Below are positions 9,177 to 17,811 of a DNA stretch of 64,000 bases, piece after piece. Made by a program: the position numbers and the translations under genes. Every line of letters starts with the position of its first letter. Within the stretch, counting starts at the first letter, position 1. The notes under the pieces were generated by a model. The model had not been told where the DNA came from. It saw only the letters and a list, made by a program, of their open reading frames with translations, and did not search any database. This DNA is from a bacterium (lineage in GTDB: Bacteria > Cyanobacteriota > Vampirovibrionia > Gastranaerophilales > UBA9971): NCBI GenBank assembly GCA_037147175.1, contig JBAWVS010000005.1, forward strand, positions 12,735 to 76,734, given 5' to 3'.

Positions 9177-11639
9177 ATGCTGGTTTCTCTAGAATGGTTA
9201 AACGAATATGTTGATATATCAAATTTAAGCCCTGAACAAATTGCTCATGAACTTACTATGAGTGGTTTAGAAGTTGAAGAAATAGAAAAAATCGGTGCTG
9301 ATTTTACAAACATTGTCGTTGCGCAAATTCGTGAAATAAGCCCGCACCCTGATGCGGAGAAACTTCAGTTGGCAAAGGTTTTTAACGGTACGGAAGAAAA
9401 AACAGTTGTGTGTGGAGCAAAAAATATTGCTGTAGGTCAGCTTATTCCTTATGCAACAGTAGGTTCTGAAGTTATGGACAGGAAATCAGGCGAAAAATTC
9501 TCTCTGAAGCCTGCAAAAATTAGAGGCGTAGAATCACAGGGAATGCTCTGTTCTGCCGAAGAACTGGGTTTAAAAACCACAGATTTTCAAGAAGATGACG
9601 GCATTTTGATTCTGAATAAAATAAAAGAAGGCATAAAGCCCGGTCAGGATATAAAAGAAGTCCTCGGAATTAAGGAAGATAATGTTTTGCATGTTGCGCC
9701 CACCGCAAATCGTGGCGATGAGATGTCTGTGCTTGGAATAGCCAGAGAGATTTCGGCAATATTTAATAAATCGCTTAAATCTCCTAAAGTTAAATCATAT
9801 CAAAACGGTAATAATCCAGATTTTTCCATTGAAATAAAAGATTTTGATACCTGCAAATACTATTCCGTAGGTATTATAAAAGACGTAAAAATAAAACCGG
9901 CACCTGAATGGATGGCAAGAAGGCTTATAGCATCAGGCGTGAGAAGTATAAGCAACGTAGTCGATATAACAAACTATGTAATGCTTGAATACGGTCAGCC
10001 TCTTCATGCGTTTGATACGGATAAACTGGGTGAAAATTATTTATCGGTAAGAAGGGCTTATCAGGGAGAAAAGGCCGTTACTCTTGATGAAGCTGAAAGA
10101 GAGTTAACAACAGAGTCTGTTTTGATTGCTACAAAGCAGGCAAATGTCGGATTAGCAGGACTCATGGGCGGTTTTACTTCCGAAGTTGACGCAAAAACCC
10201 AAAATATTGCTCTTGAATCGGCTTATTTTATCCCTCAAACAACAAGAAAATCTGCCAGAAGTGTCGGATTAAGAACGGAAGCTTCGGCAAGATTTGAACG
10301 AGGAGTTGATATGGGTTCCGTAAGACCTGCTTTAATGCGGGCTATGCAGCTAATGGAAGAATATGCAGACGCTAAAATCATCGGAATTTCCGAAACAGGC
10401 GAGAATAAACTTCCTGATATTGATATAACTCTTAGATTTAGCGAAATTAAAAGGATTTTGGGAACAGAAATTCCTGAATCCAAATGCGTTGAAATTCTTG
10501 AAAATCTGGGCTTTGAAACGCTTGGAAGAAATACTTTTTCTGCTAAATTCAGAGTTCCAAGTTATAGAATCAATGATGTTACAAGAGAAATTGACCTTAT
10601 TGAAGAAATAAGCAGAATCCATGGCTATGATAAGATTGAAACCACTTTGCCAAAAAATACACAGCCTGCTGAAGTATCAAAAGAAACCCAAACTATCGAT
10701 AAAATACACAAAATATTTATCGCAAAAGGTTTCAGGGAGGTTGTAACGTCTTCTTTAATAGGAAAACCTATTCTTGACTGGATTGGGATTAAACACAATG
10801 ACAGCGAGTCGATAAAAGTTACCAATCCTCAATCTGAAGAATATACAATGTTAAGACAAAATTTAATTCCTAATATTGCTTTAGTTGTCAAACATAACTT
10901 TGATCAGGGACAAAAAAACCTTTGTATTTACGAAATTGGCAAAACTTTTTTCTATAAAGGAAACACTGATGAAAAAAACACAGGTGTTGAAGAAAAAAGA
11001 ATTCTTGCAGGAGCAATAAGCGGAAATATTAATCAAGGCGTATGGAAAAACAAAGAAGAAGTCGATTTTTATGCTCTCAAAGGCGTTGTAGAAACTCTGT
11101 TAAAAGAGCTTAAAATAGACTCAAGAGTCGGATATGAAGCTGTTTCGGATGTTTCATATTTTCATCCCGGCAGAACTGCTAAAATAAAACTTTCTGCAAA
11201 AAATTCGCCAATAATTGGAATTTTCGGGGAATTGCATCCCGATACGATAGAAAAATGCAAGTTCAACCAGCCGGTTTATGTTTTTGAAATTTATTTAGAT
11301 TTGCTTTTAGACAATTTGAGTTTTGCGACACCTCGATTTAAACAACTTCCGCAGTTTCCTGCCGTTACAAGAGATATTGCGTTTATTATTCCGCAAAATA
11401 TTTCCTGTCAGGATATAACAAAAACCGTTAAAAAAGCTTCTTCAAACTTGTTTAAAAAAGCTGAGATTTTTGACCTTTATCAAGGGCAGCATGTGCCGGA
11501 AGGCTCAAAAAGCGTGGCTTTTCGAATAACTTTGCAGGACCTGGAAGCTACTTTGACAGACGAAAAAATTGATACCGAAATACAAAAAATCAGAGACGGG
11601 CTTAAAAAAGCTTATTCTGAGGCAAGTTTCAGAGAATAA
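9177..11639 (+). CDS. pheT: phenylalanyl-tRNA synthetase beta subunit
   Basis: The protein has 820 residues, the usual bacterial length. The N-terminal tRNA-binding (EMAP-II-like) domain shows FTNIVVAQIREISPHPDAEK and the ISNVVDITNYVMLEYGQPLH block marks the B3/B4 editing region. Next come the B5 domain, the core catalytic-like module with DVTREIDLIEEISRIHGYDKI, and a C-terminal FDX-ACB anticodon-binding domain containing FPAVTRDIAFII. With PheS it forms the heterotetramer that charges tRNA-Phe. pheS is not adjacent, unlike in many bacteria, so the subunits are encoded at separate loci. The ATG is preceded by AAAGGA at a normal distance. It is followed by the subtilase gene on the same strand after 73 bases. 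Confidence 0.97.
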   Translation: MLVSLEWLNEYVDISNLSPEQIAHELTMSGLEVEEIEKIGADFTNIVVAQIREISPHPDAEKLQLAKVFNGTEEKTVVCGAKNIAVGQLIPYATVGSEVMDRKSGEKFSLKPAKIRGVESQGMLCSAEELGLKTTDFQEDDGILILNKIKEGIKPGQDIKEVLGIKEDNVLHVAPTANRGDEMSVLGIAREISAIFNKSLKSPKVKSYQNGNNPDFSIEIKDFDTCKYYSVGIIKDVKIKPAPEWMARRLIASGVRSISNVVDITNYVMLEYGQPLHAFDTDKLGENYLSVRRAYQGEKAVTLDEAERELTTESVLIATKQANVGLAGLMGGFTSEVDAKTQNIALESAYFIPQTTRKSARSVGLRTEASARFERGVDMGSVRPALMRAMQLMEEYADAKIIGISETGENKLPDIDITLRFSEIKRILGTEIPESKCVEILENLGFETLGRNTFSAKFRVPSYRINDVTREIDLIEEISRIHGYDKIETTLPKNTQPAEVSKETQTIDKIHKIFIAKGFREVVTSSLIGKPILDWIGIKHNDSESIKVTNPQSEEYTMLRQNLIPNIALVVKHNFDQGQKNLCIYEIGKTFFYKGNTDEKNTGVEEKRILAGAISGNINQGVWKNKEEVDFYALKGVVETLLKELKIDSRVGYEAVSDVSYFHPGRTAKIKLSAKNSPIIGIFGELHPDTIEKCKFNQPVYVFEIYLDLLLDNLSFATPRFKQLPQFPAVTRDIAFIIPQNISCQDITKTVKKASSNLFKKAEIFDLYQGQHVPEGSKSVAFRITLQDLEATLTDEKIDTEIQKIRDGLKKAYSEASFRE

Positions 11640-11712
11640 ATATAAATTAAGCACTTCTTCTCTCTATTTTGTTTTTATATTAATAAGGGAATTTAGAGGG
11701 AAAAGAGATTTT

Positions 11713-12753
11713 ATGGCTGATTTTGTAATTGATGGACATTCGAAAATTGCAAAAGATAAATTAATCAAACCGGCAATTGTTTTTAGTAAAACAGCTGACA
11801 GCTCTGTTTTTGAAAAAAAACATCCGAATGTTGTTGTATTTGATATATATGGAGATAAATCAATTCCTGTTGATTCATATGATTTAACTCCGGATATGAC
11901 TCATGGGGAAGCTGTAGGAACATATATAAAAGCTCAATGTCCGTCAGCAAATATTATTAAAAGAGGAAAATTAACACCAAATACTGAACAAGAAACAATC
12001 GAGAAGTTAGAAAATGCAAAGACTCTTTTGTATAAAGGCAGCGAAGAAGAAAAATTATTATTTGGTGAAGACGCAAAAAAAATAATAGAAAATCCTGATG
12101 AAATTATGTGCTTTGATGCAACAATCGCCTTGAAAGAGCTGGCTAAATCAGTAGTTCGCGGAGAAAAAATAGATGCTGTAAATCTGTCAATGGGAGAATC
12201 AGTAAGAATTAATAATCTCGCAAAAGTAACGGGTTTGCCTTTAACAAAAGAAAATTTGTCTCAATACAAAAATGAAATTCGCAAATGGTTCAAAAACAAT
12301 AAACTGCCGGAAATTAAGTCTTGTAATGATAGAATGGAATCTATTGAAAAAATAACATCAGGAGGAATACCTTTTTACGTTGCAGCAGGAAATGAAGGAG
12401 TAAATTCTGTTAATCTTTATTCTTTTGCAAAGGGTGTTACGACAGTAGGTGCTTTGAAAGAAGACAGGAAAACAAAAACCGGTTATACTGTTGATAACTC
12501 TTTAGTTAGTCAATGGGAACAAGGTGATTATCCTATAGATGAAGTTAAAGATAAGAATGGAAAGTTAATAGGCTATGATATAAATGGTGATAAAAAATCG
12601 GAAATTCTTGCAAAAGATACTTCAAGCAATAAATCTTTTTTGTCATTATTAACCGCTTTTATTATAAATAAAGCACAAGGAACTTCTTTTGCCACTCCTA
12701 CCGCGCTTGGAAAATATTTAAGAAGAAAAATGGGTAACGCCAAAGGCAAGTAA
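11713..12753 (+). CDS. subtilisin-like serine peptidase (S8), signal-less
   Basis: A compact 346-residue S8 peptidase. The catalytic triad can be placed at D44 (VVVFDIYGD), H64 (DMTHGEAVG) and S325 (GTSFATPTALG), with the oxyanion block VAAGNEG in between and the substrate-binding VNLSMG strand. No signal peptide, no membrane segment and no obvious I9 propeptide is present: the catalytic Asp is only 44 residues from the start. Either it is intracellular or it leaves the cell by a route not recognisable from a standard signal. The frame is open upstream to 11569 inside pheT, but ATG 11713 follows AGAGGGAAAAGAG and removes that overlap. It is tail-to-tail with dnaX (7 bases between). Confidence 0.85.
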   Translation: MADFVIDGHSKIAKDKLIKPAIVFSKTADSSVFEKKHPNVVVFDIYGDKSIPVDSYDLTPDMTHGEAVGTYIKAQCPSANIIKRGKLTPNTEQETIEKLENAKTLLYKGSEEEKLLFGEDAKKIIENPDEIMCFDATIALKELAKSVVRGEKIDAVNLSMGESVRINNLAKVTGLPLTKENLSQYKNEIRKWFKNNKLPEIKSCNDRMESIEKITSGGIPFYVAAGNEGVNSVNLYSFAKGVTTVGALKEDRKTKTGYTVDNSLVSQWEQGDYPIDEVKDKNGKLIGYDINGDKKSEILAKDTSSNKSFLSLLTAFIINKAQGTSFATPTALGKYLRRKMGNAKGK

Positions 12754-12760
12754 AAAGCAA

Positions 12761-14704
12761 TCAAGTGTCGATAACTTTTCCGTTAAATAAATCCAGAACA
12801 AGTTTTGCCTGCTCGGACAGATTAACAGGCTTGATTTCTGTTTTTATTTCTTCAAGTTCTTCGGCGATTTCTTTTTCTAAATCAGAAACAGGTTTTTCAT
12901 CAATAATAATTTGATGAGTTTTTTGAGGTTTTGGAATTTCTTCGAGCAGTGGAGTTGAAATCTGCTGGGATTTTTGTGTTTTTATTTCCGGTGTGGAAAT
13001 AACAGGTTTTAATTCTTCATTTTTTTTTTGCACCAACGCATCTTCAGGAAGCGGCGATCTGATTATTATTTGAGGCAATCCACCGAACAACTTTTCTGCG
13101 GCTTTTTCAAGCTTTGTATTTTTATCTTTGTCTTCTTTTATGTTTTTTAACCAATTTTTATTTTCAATTGTAAGAATTATTTTTTCTGAATTGATTTCAA
13201 CCGGTTTTACAAATGTTTTGAAGAGTTCAGAACTTATCCCTATATTGTCCAGAAGGAATTTCCAGTTTTCGGCAATGTTTACGGAAGCAGCTAAAGTTGA
13301 AACAGGATTTATTTGAACATTTTCGCTTTCCTGTTTAGCTTTCGGTTCATCAATAACTTCAGAAATTATTGATGCAGTTTTTTGCTCTTTTGGCTCTGAT
13401 TCGACGGGAGTAGTCTTTGCTGCGACAGATACGGGTTCAATTTTTGTAATTTCAATAGGTCTTGGGCTTTCCTGAGTTATAGGTTTAATTAGTGTTTGAG
13501 GTTGAATATTTGCAGGTTTTACAGCCGGCATATTTCCTGAAGATAAAGCTCCTTCAAGTCTTAAAATTCTTGATTCAAGTTCTTTTATTACCTGAATATC
13601 ATGCCTGTGGCAAATTCCTATTAATCCGACTTCCAGCCATAAAAGCTGTTGGGAGGAGCTTTTAAGAGTTTTTTCGCAGGCAGAAAGTTTTTCTATTATT
13701 TGAACAATCTCATTTATTTCAAAATTGCTCACCTGTTCTTTCAAAGCAGGAAGCATATTGATTGTAATATCAACGAGATCTTTTATCTGTTCTAAATCTT
13801 TGGAAGTTTTGACAAATAAGGCATTTCTGAAGTAATTTATAAGTTCTCTGATGACCTGTACAGGCTCGTTAGTTATAGAAATTTCGTCAATAAGTGCGAT
13901 AAGTCCGCCTGTATCTTTATTGGCAAAACAGTCAGCTATTTTGAACAAAGTATCTTCCGGCATGCTTCCCATAAGGGAAATAATGTCATTTTCTGTTATT
14001 TCATCCTGTTGAGAAGAAAGCACGCTTGTCTGGTCGAGAAGTCCGAGAGCATCTCTCATCCCTCCATGACACCTTCTTGAAATTACAGAAACAGCTTTAT
14101 CATTAATTTTTATAGATTCTTTTTTTGCAATTTCTTTTAATTTTTGAGAAATTTGATCCTGATTTACCCGTTTAAAGTCAAATCTCTGACACCTGCTTAT
14201 TATAGTTGTCAAAACCTTGTGAGATTCTGTGGTTGCAAGGATGAAAACGAGTTTTTTTGGAGGTTCTTCAAGAGTTTTCAGGAGAGTATTAAATGCAGCA
14301 GGGGTCAACATATGGACTTCATCTATTATGTAGACTTTGTATTTGCCTGCAACAGGCATAAAATGAACTTTGTCAATAAGATTTCTTGCATCTTCCACGT
14401 TTCTGTTGCTTGCTGCATCGATTTCAATAACGTCAATAGAATTCGAGTTGGCTATATCAATACAGCTCGGGCATTTTCCGCAAGGATTTACCGTTGGCCC
14501 TTCAACACAGTTTAAAGATTTTGCCAGAATTCTTGCAGTAGAAGTTTTGCCTGTGCCTCTTGATCCTGTAAACAAGTAAGCATGAGCAACTTTATCAAAA
14601 TTAATCGCATTTGACAGTGTTTTAACAACCGTGTCCTGCCCTATAAGATCGCTGAACTTCTGAGGTCTGTATTTTCTGTATAAAGGGATATAAGAAGTTG
14701 CCAA
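12761..14704 (-). CDS. dnaX: DNA polymerase III subunits gamma and tau
   Basis: The clamp-loader ATPase of the replicative polymerase. The AAA+ Walker A reads GSRGTGKTSTARILAKSLNC. A zinc site follows with Cys residues in CVEGPTVNPCGKCPSC, then DEVHML (Walker B) and the sensor/arginine-finger segment ISRCQRFDF. A Pro/Lys/Glu-rich linker leads to a C-terminal polymerase-binding-like domain and a final tail ending FNGKVIDT. I choose TTG 14704 as the start: AAGGA lies 8 bases upstream and translation then begins MATSYIPLYRKYRPQ as in the family. The ATG at 14734 would add ten residues and has no ribosome site. The product is 647 residues. An A10 run near residue 558 is noted separately as a possible slippage site. 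Confidence 0.95.
   Translation of the reverse strand: MATSYIPLYRKYRPQKFSDLIGQDTVVKTLSNAINFDKVAHAYLFTGSRGTGKTSTARILAKSLNCVEGPTVNPCGKCPSCIDIANSNSIDVIEIDAASNRNVEDARNLIDKVHFMPVAGKYKVYIIDEVHMLTPAAFNTLLKTLEEPPKKLVFILATTESHKVLTTIISRCQRFDFKRVNQDQISQKLKEIAKKESIKINDKAVSVISRRCHGGMRDALGLLDQTSVLSSQQDEITENDIISLMGSMPEDTLFKIADCFANKDTGGLIALIDEISITNEPVQVIRELINYFRNALFVKTSKDLEQIKDLVDITINMLPALKEQVSNFEINEIVQIIEKLSACEKTLKSSSQQLLWLEVGLIGICHRHDIQVIKELESRILRLEGALSSGNMPAVKPANIQPQTLIKPITQESPRPIEITKIEPVSVAAKTTPVESEPKEQKTASIISEVIDEPKAKQESENVQINPVSTLAASVNIAENWKFLLDNIGISSELFKTFVKPVEINSEKIILTIENKNWLKNIKEDKDKNTKLEKAAEKLFGGLPQIIIRSPLPEDALVQKKNEELKPVISTPEIKTQKSQQISTPLLEEIPKPQKTHQIIIDEKPVSDLEKEIAEELEEIKTEIKPVNLSEQAKLVLDLFNGKVIDT
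13020..13029 (-). other. A10 homopolymer in dnaX, possible slippage site
   Basis: On the coding strand the codons CAA-AAA-AAA-AAT-GAA contain ten consecutive A. Insertion of one A during transcription, or a -1 ribosomal shift, gives AAA-TGA, an immediate stop. Slippery A-runs that make a shorter gamma protein are known in dnaX of other bacteria, for example the A9 run of Thermus. Here the shortened form would lose about 88 C-terminal residues. Confidence 0.4.
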
Positions 14705-14743
14705 TTTAAAATTCCTTTTTATGTTTATAACCATTTTACAACA

Positions 14744-14776
14744 AAAACCCGCTTGTTTGACAAGGCGGTTTTGATT
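14744..14776 (-). terminator. terminator of the rfbCBD operon
   Basis: Between rfbD and dnaX the minus strand can pair AAACCGCCTTG with CAAGCGGGTTT across a 5-base loop, with two internal mismatches, and then runs into TTTTTG. The plus strand also has T-rich sequence after the stem, so it may work in both directions. Confidence 0.55.
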
Positions 14777-14796
14777 TTAGCAAGACAGTTTCTAAA
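14756..14796. repeat. 41-nt dispersed repeat, copy 1
   Basis: The stretch starting TTTGACAAGGCGGTTTTGAT and ending GACAGTTTCTAAA differs at only three positions from 52192-52232. It overlaps the rfbCBD terminator and the last codons of rfbD. Confidence 0.6.
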
Positions 14797-15613
14797 TTTC
14801 CAGATATTTTTTTAAAGAATCCTGCCAATTTCTGCAAAGGTTGTTGTTTTCCATTACAGAATTTCGAGGTCTTCTTGCAGGAAGCGGAAATTCTTCTGTT
14901 GTTACGGGAATAACTTCTATTTCTATGGCTTTTATTTCAAAAATTTTCTTTGCAAAGCCGTACCATGTTGTAAAATCACTTCCGCAAACATGATAAATCC
15001 CGAAAGGACTGTTGTTTTCTAAAATTTTTAAAATTCCTTCCGCCAGGTCATAAGTCCATGTCGGACAGCCTTTTTGGTCATCAACAACTTTTAAGACAGT
15101 CCTGGTTTTTGAGAAATTAATCATAGTATCAACAAAATTTTTGCCGTTGTGTCCGTAGAGCCAACTTGTTCTCGTTATAAAATGCTTTGGATTGTATTTT
15201 TTGACAGCCAGTTCGCCTGCCAGTTTTGATTCTCCATAAACAGTTTTCGGATTTGTCTTATCGTCGGGAAGATAAGCAGAATCCTTTTCTCCGTCAAACA
15301 CATAATCAGTGCTTATATAAATTATCGGAATATTTTTTTCCGCAGTGATTTTTGCAAGATTCTCCGTGCCTTTAGCGTTTATCAAAAAAGCCTTTTCTCT
15401 TTCGGTTTCTGCAAGATCAACATTGGTATAAGCTGCGGCATGAATTACATAATCACACTTTATGTCTTTAAAATAGCTTTCAACATTGGTTTCATCTGTG
15501 ATATTAAAATCCTGAATATCAACAGGTATGACTTTATAGCTTCTTTCGGAAAAAATTTTGACGGCATCCTGCCCTAACATGCCGTTTGCACCTGTTAAGA
15601 GTATTGTTTTCAT
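14792..15613 (-). CDS. rfbD: dTDP-4-dehydrorhamnose reductase
   Basis: This enzyme does the last step of dTDP-L-rhamnose synthesis, reducing dTDP-4-keto-rhamnose with NAD(P)H. The 273-residue protein has the Rossmann motif GANGMLGQD, the DYVIHAAAYTNVD strand, ISTDYVFDG with the catalytic Thr, and the YGESKLAGE Tyr-Lys pair. It follows rfbB with a single base between stop and start, so the genes are translationally linked. The stop overlaps a 41-nt repeat. Rhamnose is a common O-antigen and surface-glycan sugar, in keeping with an outer membrane. Confidence 0.95.
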   Translation of the reverse strand: MKTILLTGANGMLGQDAVKIFSERSYKVIPVDIQDFNITDETNVESYFKDIKCDYVIHAAAYTNVDLAETEREKAFLINAKGTENLAKITAEKNIPIIYISTDYVFDGEKDSAYLPDDKTNPKTVYGESKLAGELAVKKYNPKHFITRTSWLYGHNGKNFVDTMINFSKTRTVLKVVDDQKGCPTWTYDLAEGILKILENNSPFGIYHVCGSDFTTWYGFAKKIFEIKAIEIEVIPVTTEEFPLPARRPRNSVMENNNLCRNWQDSLKKYLEI

Positions 15614-15614
15614 T

Positions 15615-16592
15615 TTAGATCACTGCTTTTTTATTTAAAATATTGTTTATCCATTCCTGATTATCCAAATACCATTGAATTGTCAGCTTGATTCCCTCTT
15701 CGAAAGTAACGGAAGGACTCCATCCGAGCTCATTCTGGATTTTTGAGCTTTCTATCGCGTATCTTCTGTCATGTCCGAGTCGGTCTTCAACGTAGTTTAT
15801 AAGGGTTTCAGGTTTATTAAGCTCTTTTAATAGCAATTTTGTTATTTCGATATTGGGTTTTTCGTTATTTCCGCCTATGTTATAGACTTCACCTTCTTTG
15901 CCTTTATGCAAAACAGCATCTATAGCGCTGCAATGATCGTATACATAAAGCCAATCCCTTATATTCATGCCGTCTCCATAGACAGGAACCTGCTTATCTT
16001 TAAGAATATTAGAAATAAACAGAGGAATTAATTTTTCCGGAAACTGATAAGGTCCATAATTATTTGAGCATCTGGTAATCAAAACAGGTTGTTTAAAAGT
16101 CTCAAAATATGACCTTACAATCATATCGGCAGAGGCTTTACTTGCAGAATAAGGACTGTTTGGAGCAATAGGAGTATTTTCAGTAAAAGAACCTGTAGAA
16201 CCCAATGTTCCATAAACTTCATCTGTGGAAATTTGGATATATCTTGATAATTTAAGTTCTTTGGCAGAGTTTAAAAGGTTATGAGTGCCTAAAATATTCG
16301 TGTTAATAAAAACATCCGGATCAGTGATACTTCTATCTACATGGCTCTCTGCCGCAAAGTTCAAGCAGCAGTCAACCTGAGAAATCAAATCCCTGACAAG
16401 TTTTTTATCGCAAATATCACCCTTAACGAAATTATAATTCGGATTTTTTTCAATATCTTTTAAATTTTCCGGATTTCCTGCATAAGTCAGCAAATCAAGG
16501 TTTATGATTTTATAATCAGGGTATTTGTTCAAAATTTGTCTGATAAAACAGCTTCCAATGAAGCCGGCTCCGCCCGTTACAAGTATTTTCAT
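15615..16592 (-). CDS. rfbB: dTDP-glucose 4,6-dehydratase
   Basis: An extended SDR enzyme of 325 residues that converts dTDP-glucose to dTDP-4-keto-6-deoxyglucose, the second step of the rhamnose pathway. The start has GGAGFIGS for NAD binding, ISTDEVYG contains the catalytic Thr-Asp-Glu, and PYSASKASAD carries the Tyr-Lys pair. RCSNNYGPYQFPEKLIPLFI is characteristic of RmlB. Its ribosome site AGAGGA is formed by the last codons of rfbC, three bases before the start. The cluster order rfbC-rfbB-rfbD lacks rfbA (glucose-1-phosphate thymidylyltransferase), which must be elsewhere. Confidence 0.96.
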   Translation of the reverse strand: MKILVTGGAGFIGSCFIRQILNKYPDYKIINLDLLTYAGNPENLKDIEKNPNYNFVKGDICDKKLVRDLISQVDCCLNFAAESHVDRSITDPDVFINTNILGTHNLLNSAKELKLSRYIQISTDEVYGTLGSTGSFTENTPIAPNSPYSASKASADMIVRSYFETFKQPVLITRCSNNYGPYQFPEKLIPLFISNILKDKQVPVYGDGMNIRDWLYVYDHCSAIDAVLHKGKEGEVYNIGGNNEKPNIEITKLLLKELNKPETLINYVEDRLGHDRRYAIESSKIQNELGWSPSVTFEEGIKLTIQWYLDNQEWINNILNKKAVI

Positions 16593-16595
16593 ATC

Positions 16596-17153
16596 TTATC
16601 CTCTGATTAATTTCTTTTTGTATTCATTAAAAATTGGTAAAATTTTATCTTTTTCTGAAACCAAGGGGTTTTCAACATGCCAGTTTATATTTAATTCTTC
16701 ATCATTCCATCTGACACCTGCATCATATTCAGGAGCATATTCGTTTGAAGCTTTGTACAATACTTCAGCTTCGTCAGAAAGTACAGAAAATCCGTGGGCA
16801 AAACCTTCAGGAATATAAAGCATTTTTTTATTTTCTTCTGAAAGCTCCACACCAAACCATTTTCCGAAGTTTTTTGATTCAGTCCTTAAATCCACCGCAA
16901 CGTCAAAGATTTTTCCATGAAGACATCTTACAAGCTTTGCCTGAGGTTTGGGAAAATGCTGAAAATGAAGCCCTCTAATTACGCCTTTTGAGGATTTTGA
17001 GTGATTATCCTGAAAAAAATTAATTTTTATACCGTTTGCCGCAAATTCGGAAGCTTTGTATGTTTCAAGAAAAAAACCTCTGCTGTCTCCAAAAATTTTT
17101 GGCTCAACAATAATAACATCGGCTAATTCGGTTTTATGAAATATAAATCCCAT
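16596..17153 (-). CDS. rfbC: dTDP-4-dehydrorhamnose 3,5-epimerase
   Basis: An RmlC-type cupin of 185 residues. It epimerises dTDP-4-keto-6-deoxyglucose at C3 and C5. The signature blocks are visible: GDSRGFFLETYK near the start, then FFQDNHSKSSKGVIRGLHFQ with the catalytic His, VRCLHGKIFDVAVDLR, and IPEGFAHGFSVLSD. The frame opens at ATG 17177, but a TATAAT on the same strand lies only 7 bases before that codon, so a transcript would begin at about that point. The ATG at 17153 is therefore chosen. It is first in the rfbC-rfbB-rfbD operon and divergent from marR. Confidence 0.94.
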   Translation of the reverse strand: MGFIFHKTELADVIIVEPKIFGDSRGFFLETYKASEFAANGIKINFFQDNHSKSSKGVIRGLHFQHFPKPQAKLVRCLHGKIFDVAVDLRTESKNFGKWFGVELSEENKKMLYIPEGFAHGFSVLSDEAEVLYKASNEYAPEYDAGVRWNDEELNINWHVENPLVSEKDKILPIFNEYKKKLIRG

Positions 17154-17181
17154 TTTTATCTCAATTTTAAATAACATTGAA

Positions 17182-17229
17182 ATTATAGTTTAAAAAGTTA
17201 ATATTTTAAATATAAAAAATTAACTTTTT
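17182..17229 (-). promoter_or_regulatory. rfbC promoter with overlapping 11-bp inverted repeat
   Basis: The minus strand has TATAAT at 17187-17182 with a weak -35 (TTTAAA) 17 bases upstream. A perfect inverted repeat, AAAAAGTTAAT (17192-17202) and ATTAACTTTTT (17219-17229), brackets this region. Its left arm sits between the -10 and -35. This geometry suits an operator for a dimeric repressor, and the divergent marR product is the obvious candidate. The assignment is inference. Confidence 0.45.
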
Positions 17230-17241
17230 TTAAGATTTAAT

Positions 17242-17255
17242 GTTATCATAATAAC
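17242..17255 (+). promoter_or_regulatory. 14-bp palindrome upstream of marR
   Basis: GTTATCATAATAAC has perfect 5-bp arms (GTTAT/ATAAC) around a 4-base centre and lies 46 bases ahead of the marR start. MarR-family regulators commonly repress their own operon by binding AT-rich palindromes of about this size. No binding data exist here. Confidence 0.4.
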
Positions 17256-17300
17256 AATTAGCGGAATAACTTGATTTAAAATAGTAACTTTTGAGGTGTT

Positions 17301-17765
17301 ATGGAACCGACTAAAATTGATTTTAAAGATGTAGGCATAGGCTATATTGTCAATAAAGCCGCTTTGTATTATAAAATTACAGTACTGCAGTTATTTAAAG
17401 AAAAAAATTTTCATATAACACCCGAACAATTTGCAATATTGTTCTTTCTTTCCAAAGAAGACGGGATGTATCAAAGGCAGCTCGCTAAAATCTCTTTAAA
17501 AGACAGACCAAATATCACAAGATTGATTGATATTCTTGAAGAAAGCGGTTTTGTTTATCGCGAAGCAGACCAGAATAACAGGCGCATCCTAAAAGTATTC
17601 ATAACGGAAAAAGGCAGAAAACAGGTAGAAGAAGTATATCCCTGCCTTCTTGACATAAATAATAAGGCTGCCAAAGGGATAACAACCGAAGAGTTGGACT
17701 TATTAAGAAAAGTCTTAGGAAAAGTTTGTGAGAATATGGATGAGGATTTTAAACTGCAAATATAG
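17301..17765 (+). CDS. MarR-family transcriptional regulator
   Basis: A 154-residue winged-helix regulator. The recognition region reads KDRPNITRLIDILEESGFVYREADQNNRR, typical of MarR proteins, with the beta-wing at EADQNNRRILKVFITEKG. MarR dimers usually repress drug-efflux operons and are released by small phenolic or lipophilic ligands. The gene starts with GAGGTG in front of ATG and is followed 46 bases later by emrA and then emrB, a standard regulated efflux operon. Two inverted repeats lie upstream of it. Its ligand cannot be predicted. Confidence 0.93.
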   Translation: MEPTKIDFKDVGIGYIVNKAALYYKITVLQLFKEKNFHITPEQFAILFFLSKEDGMYQRQLAKISLKDRPNITRLIDILEESGFVYREADQNNRRILKVFITEKGRKQVEEVYPCLLDINNKAAKGITTEELDLLRKVLGKVCENMDEDFKLQI

Positions 17766-17811
17766 TTTTTTTTATTGCGAATAATTAACAATTAATAATA
17801 AGGATAAAAAT

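Noticed and set aside
17154-17177. ATG 17177 as the start of rfbC
   Set aside because: A TATAAT lies seven bases upstream, so the codon would be at or before the transcript start. The ATG at 17153 fits the family start.
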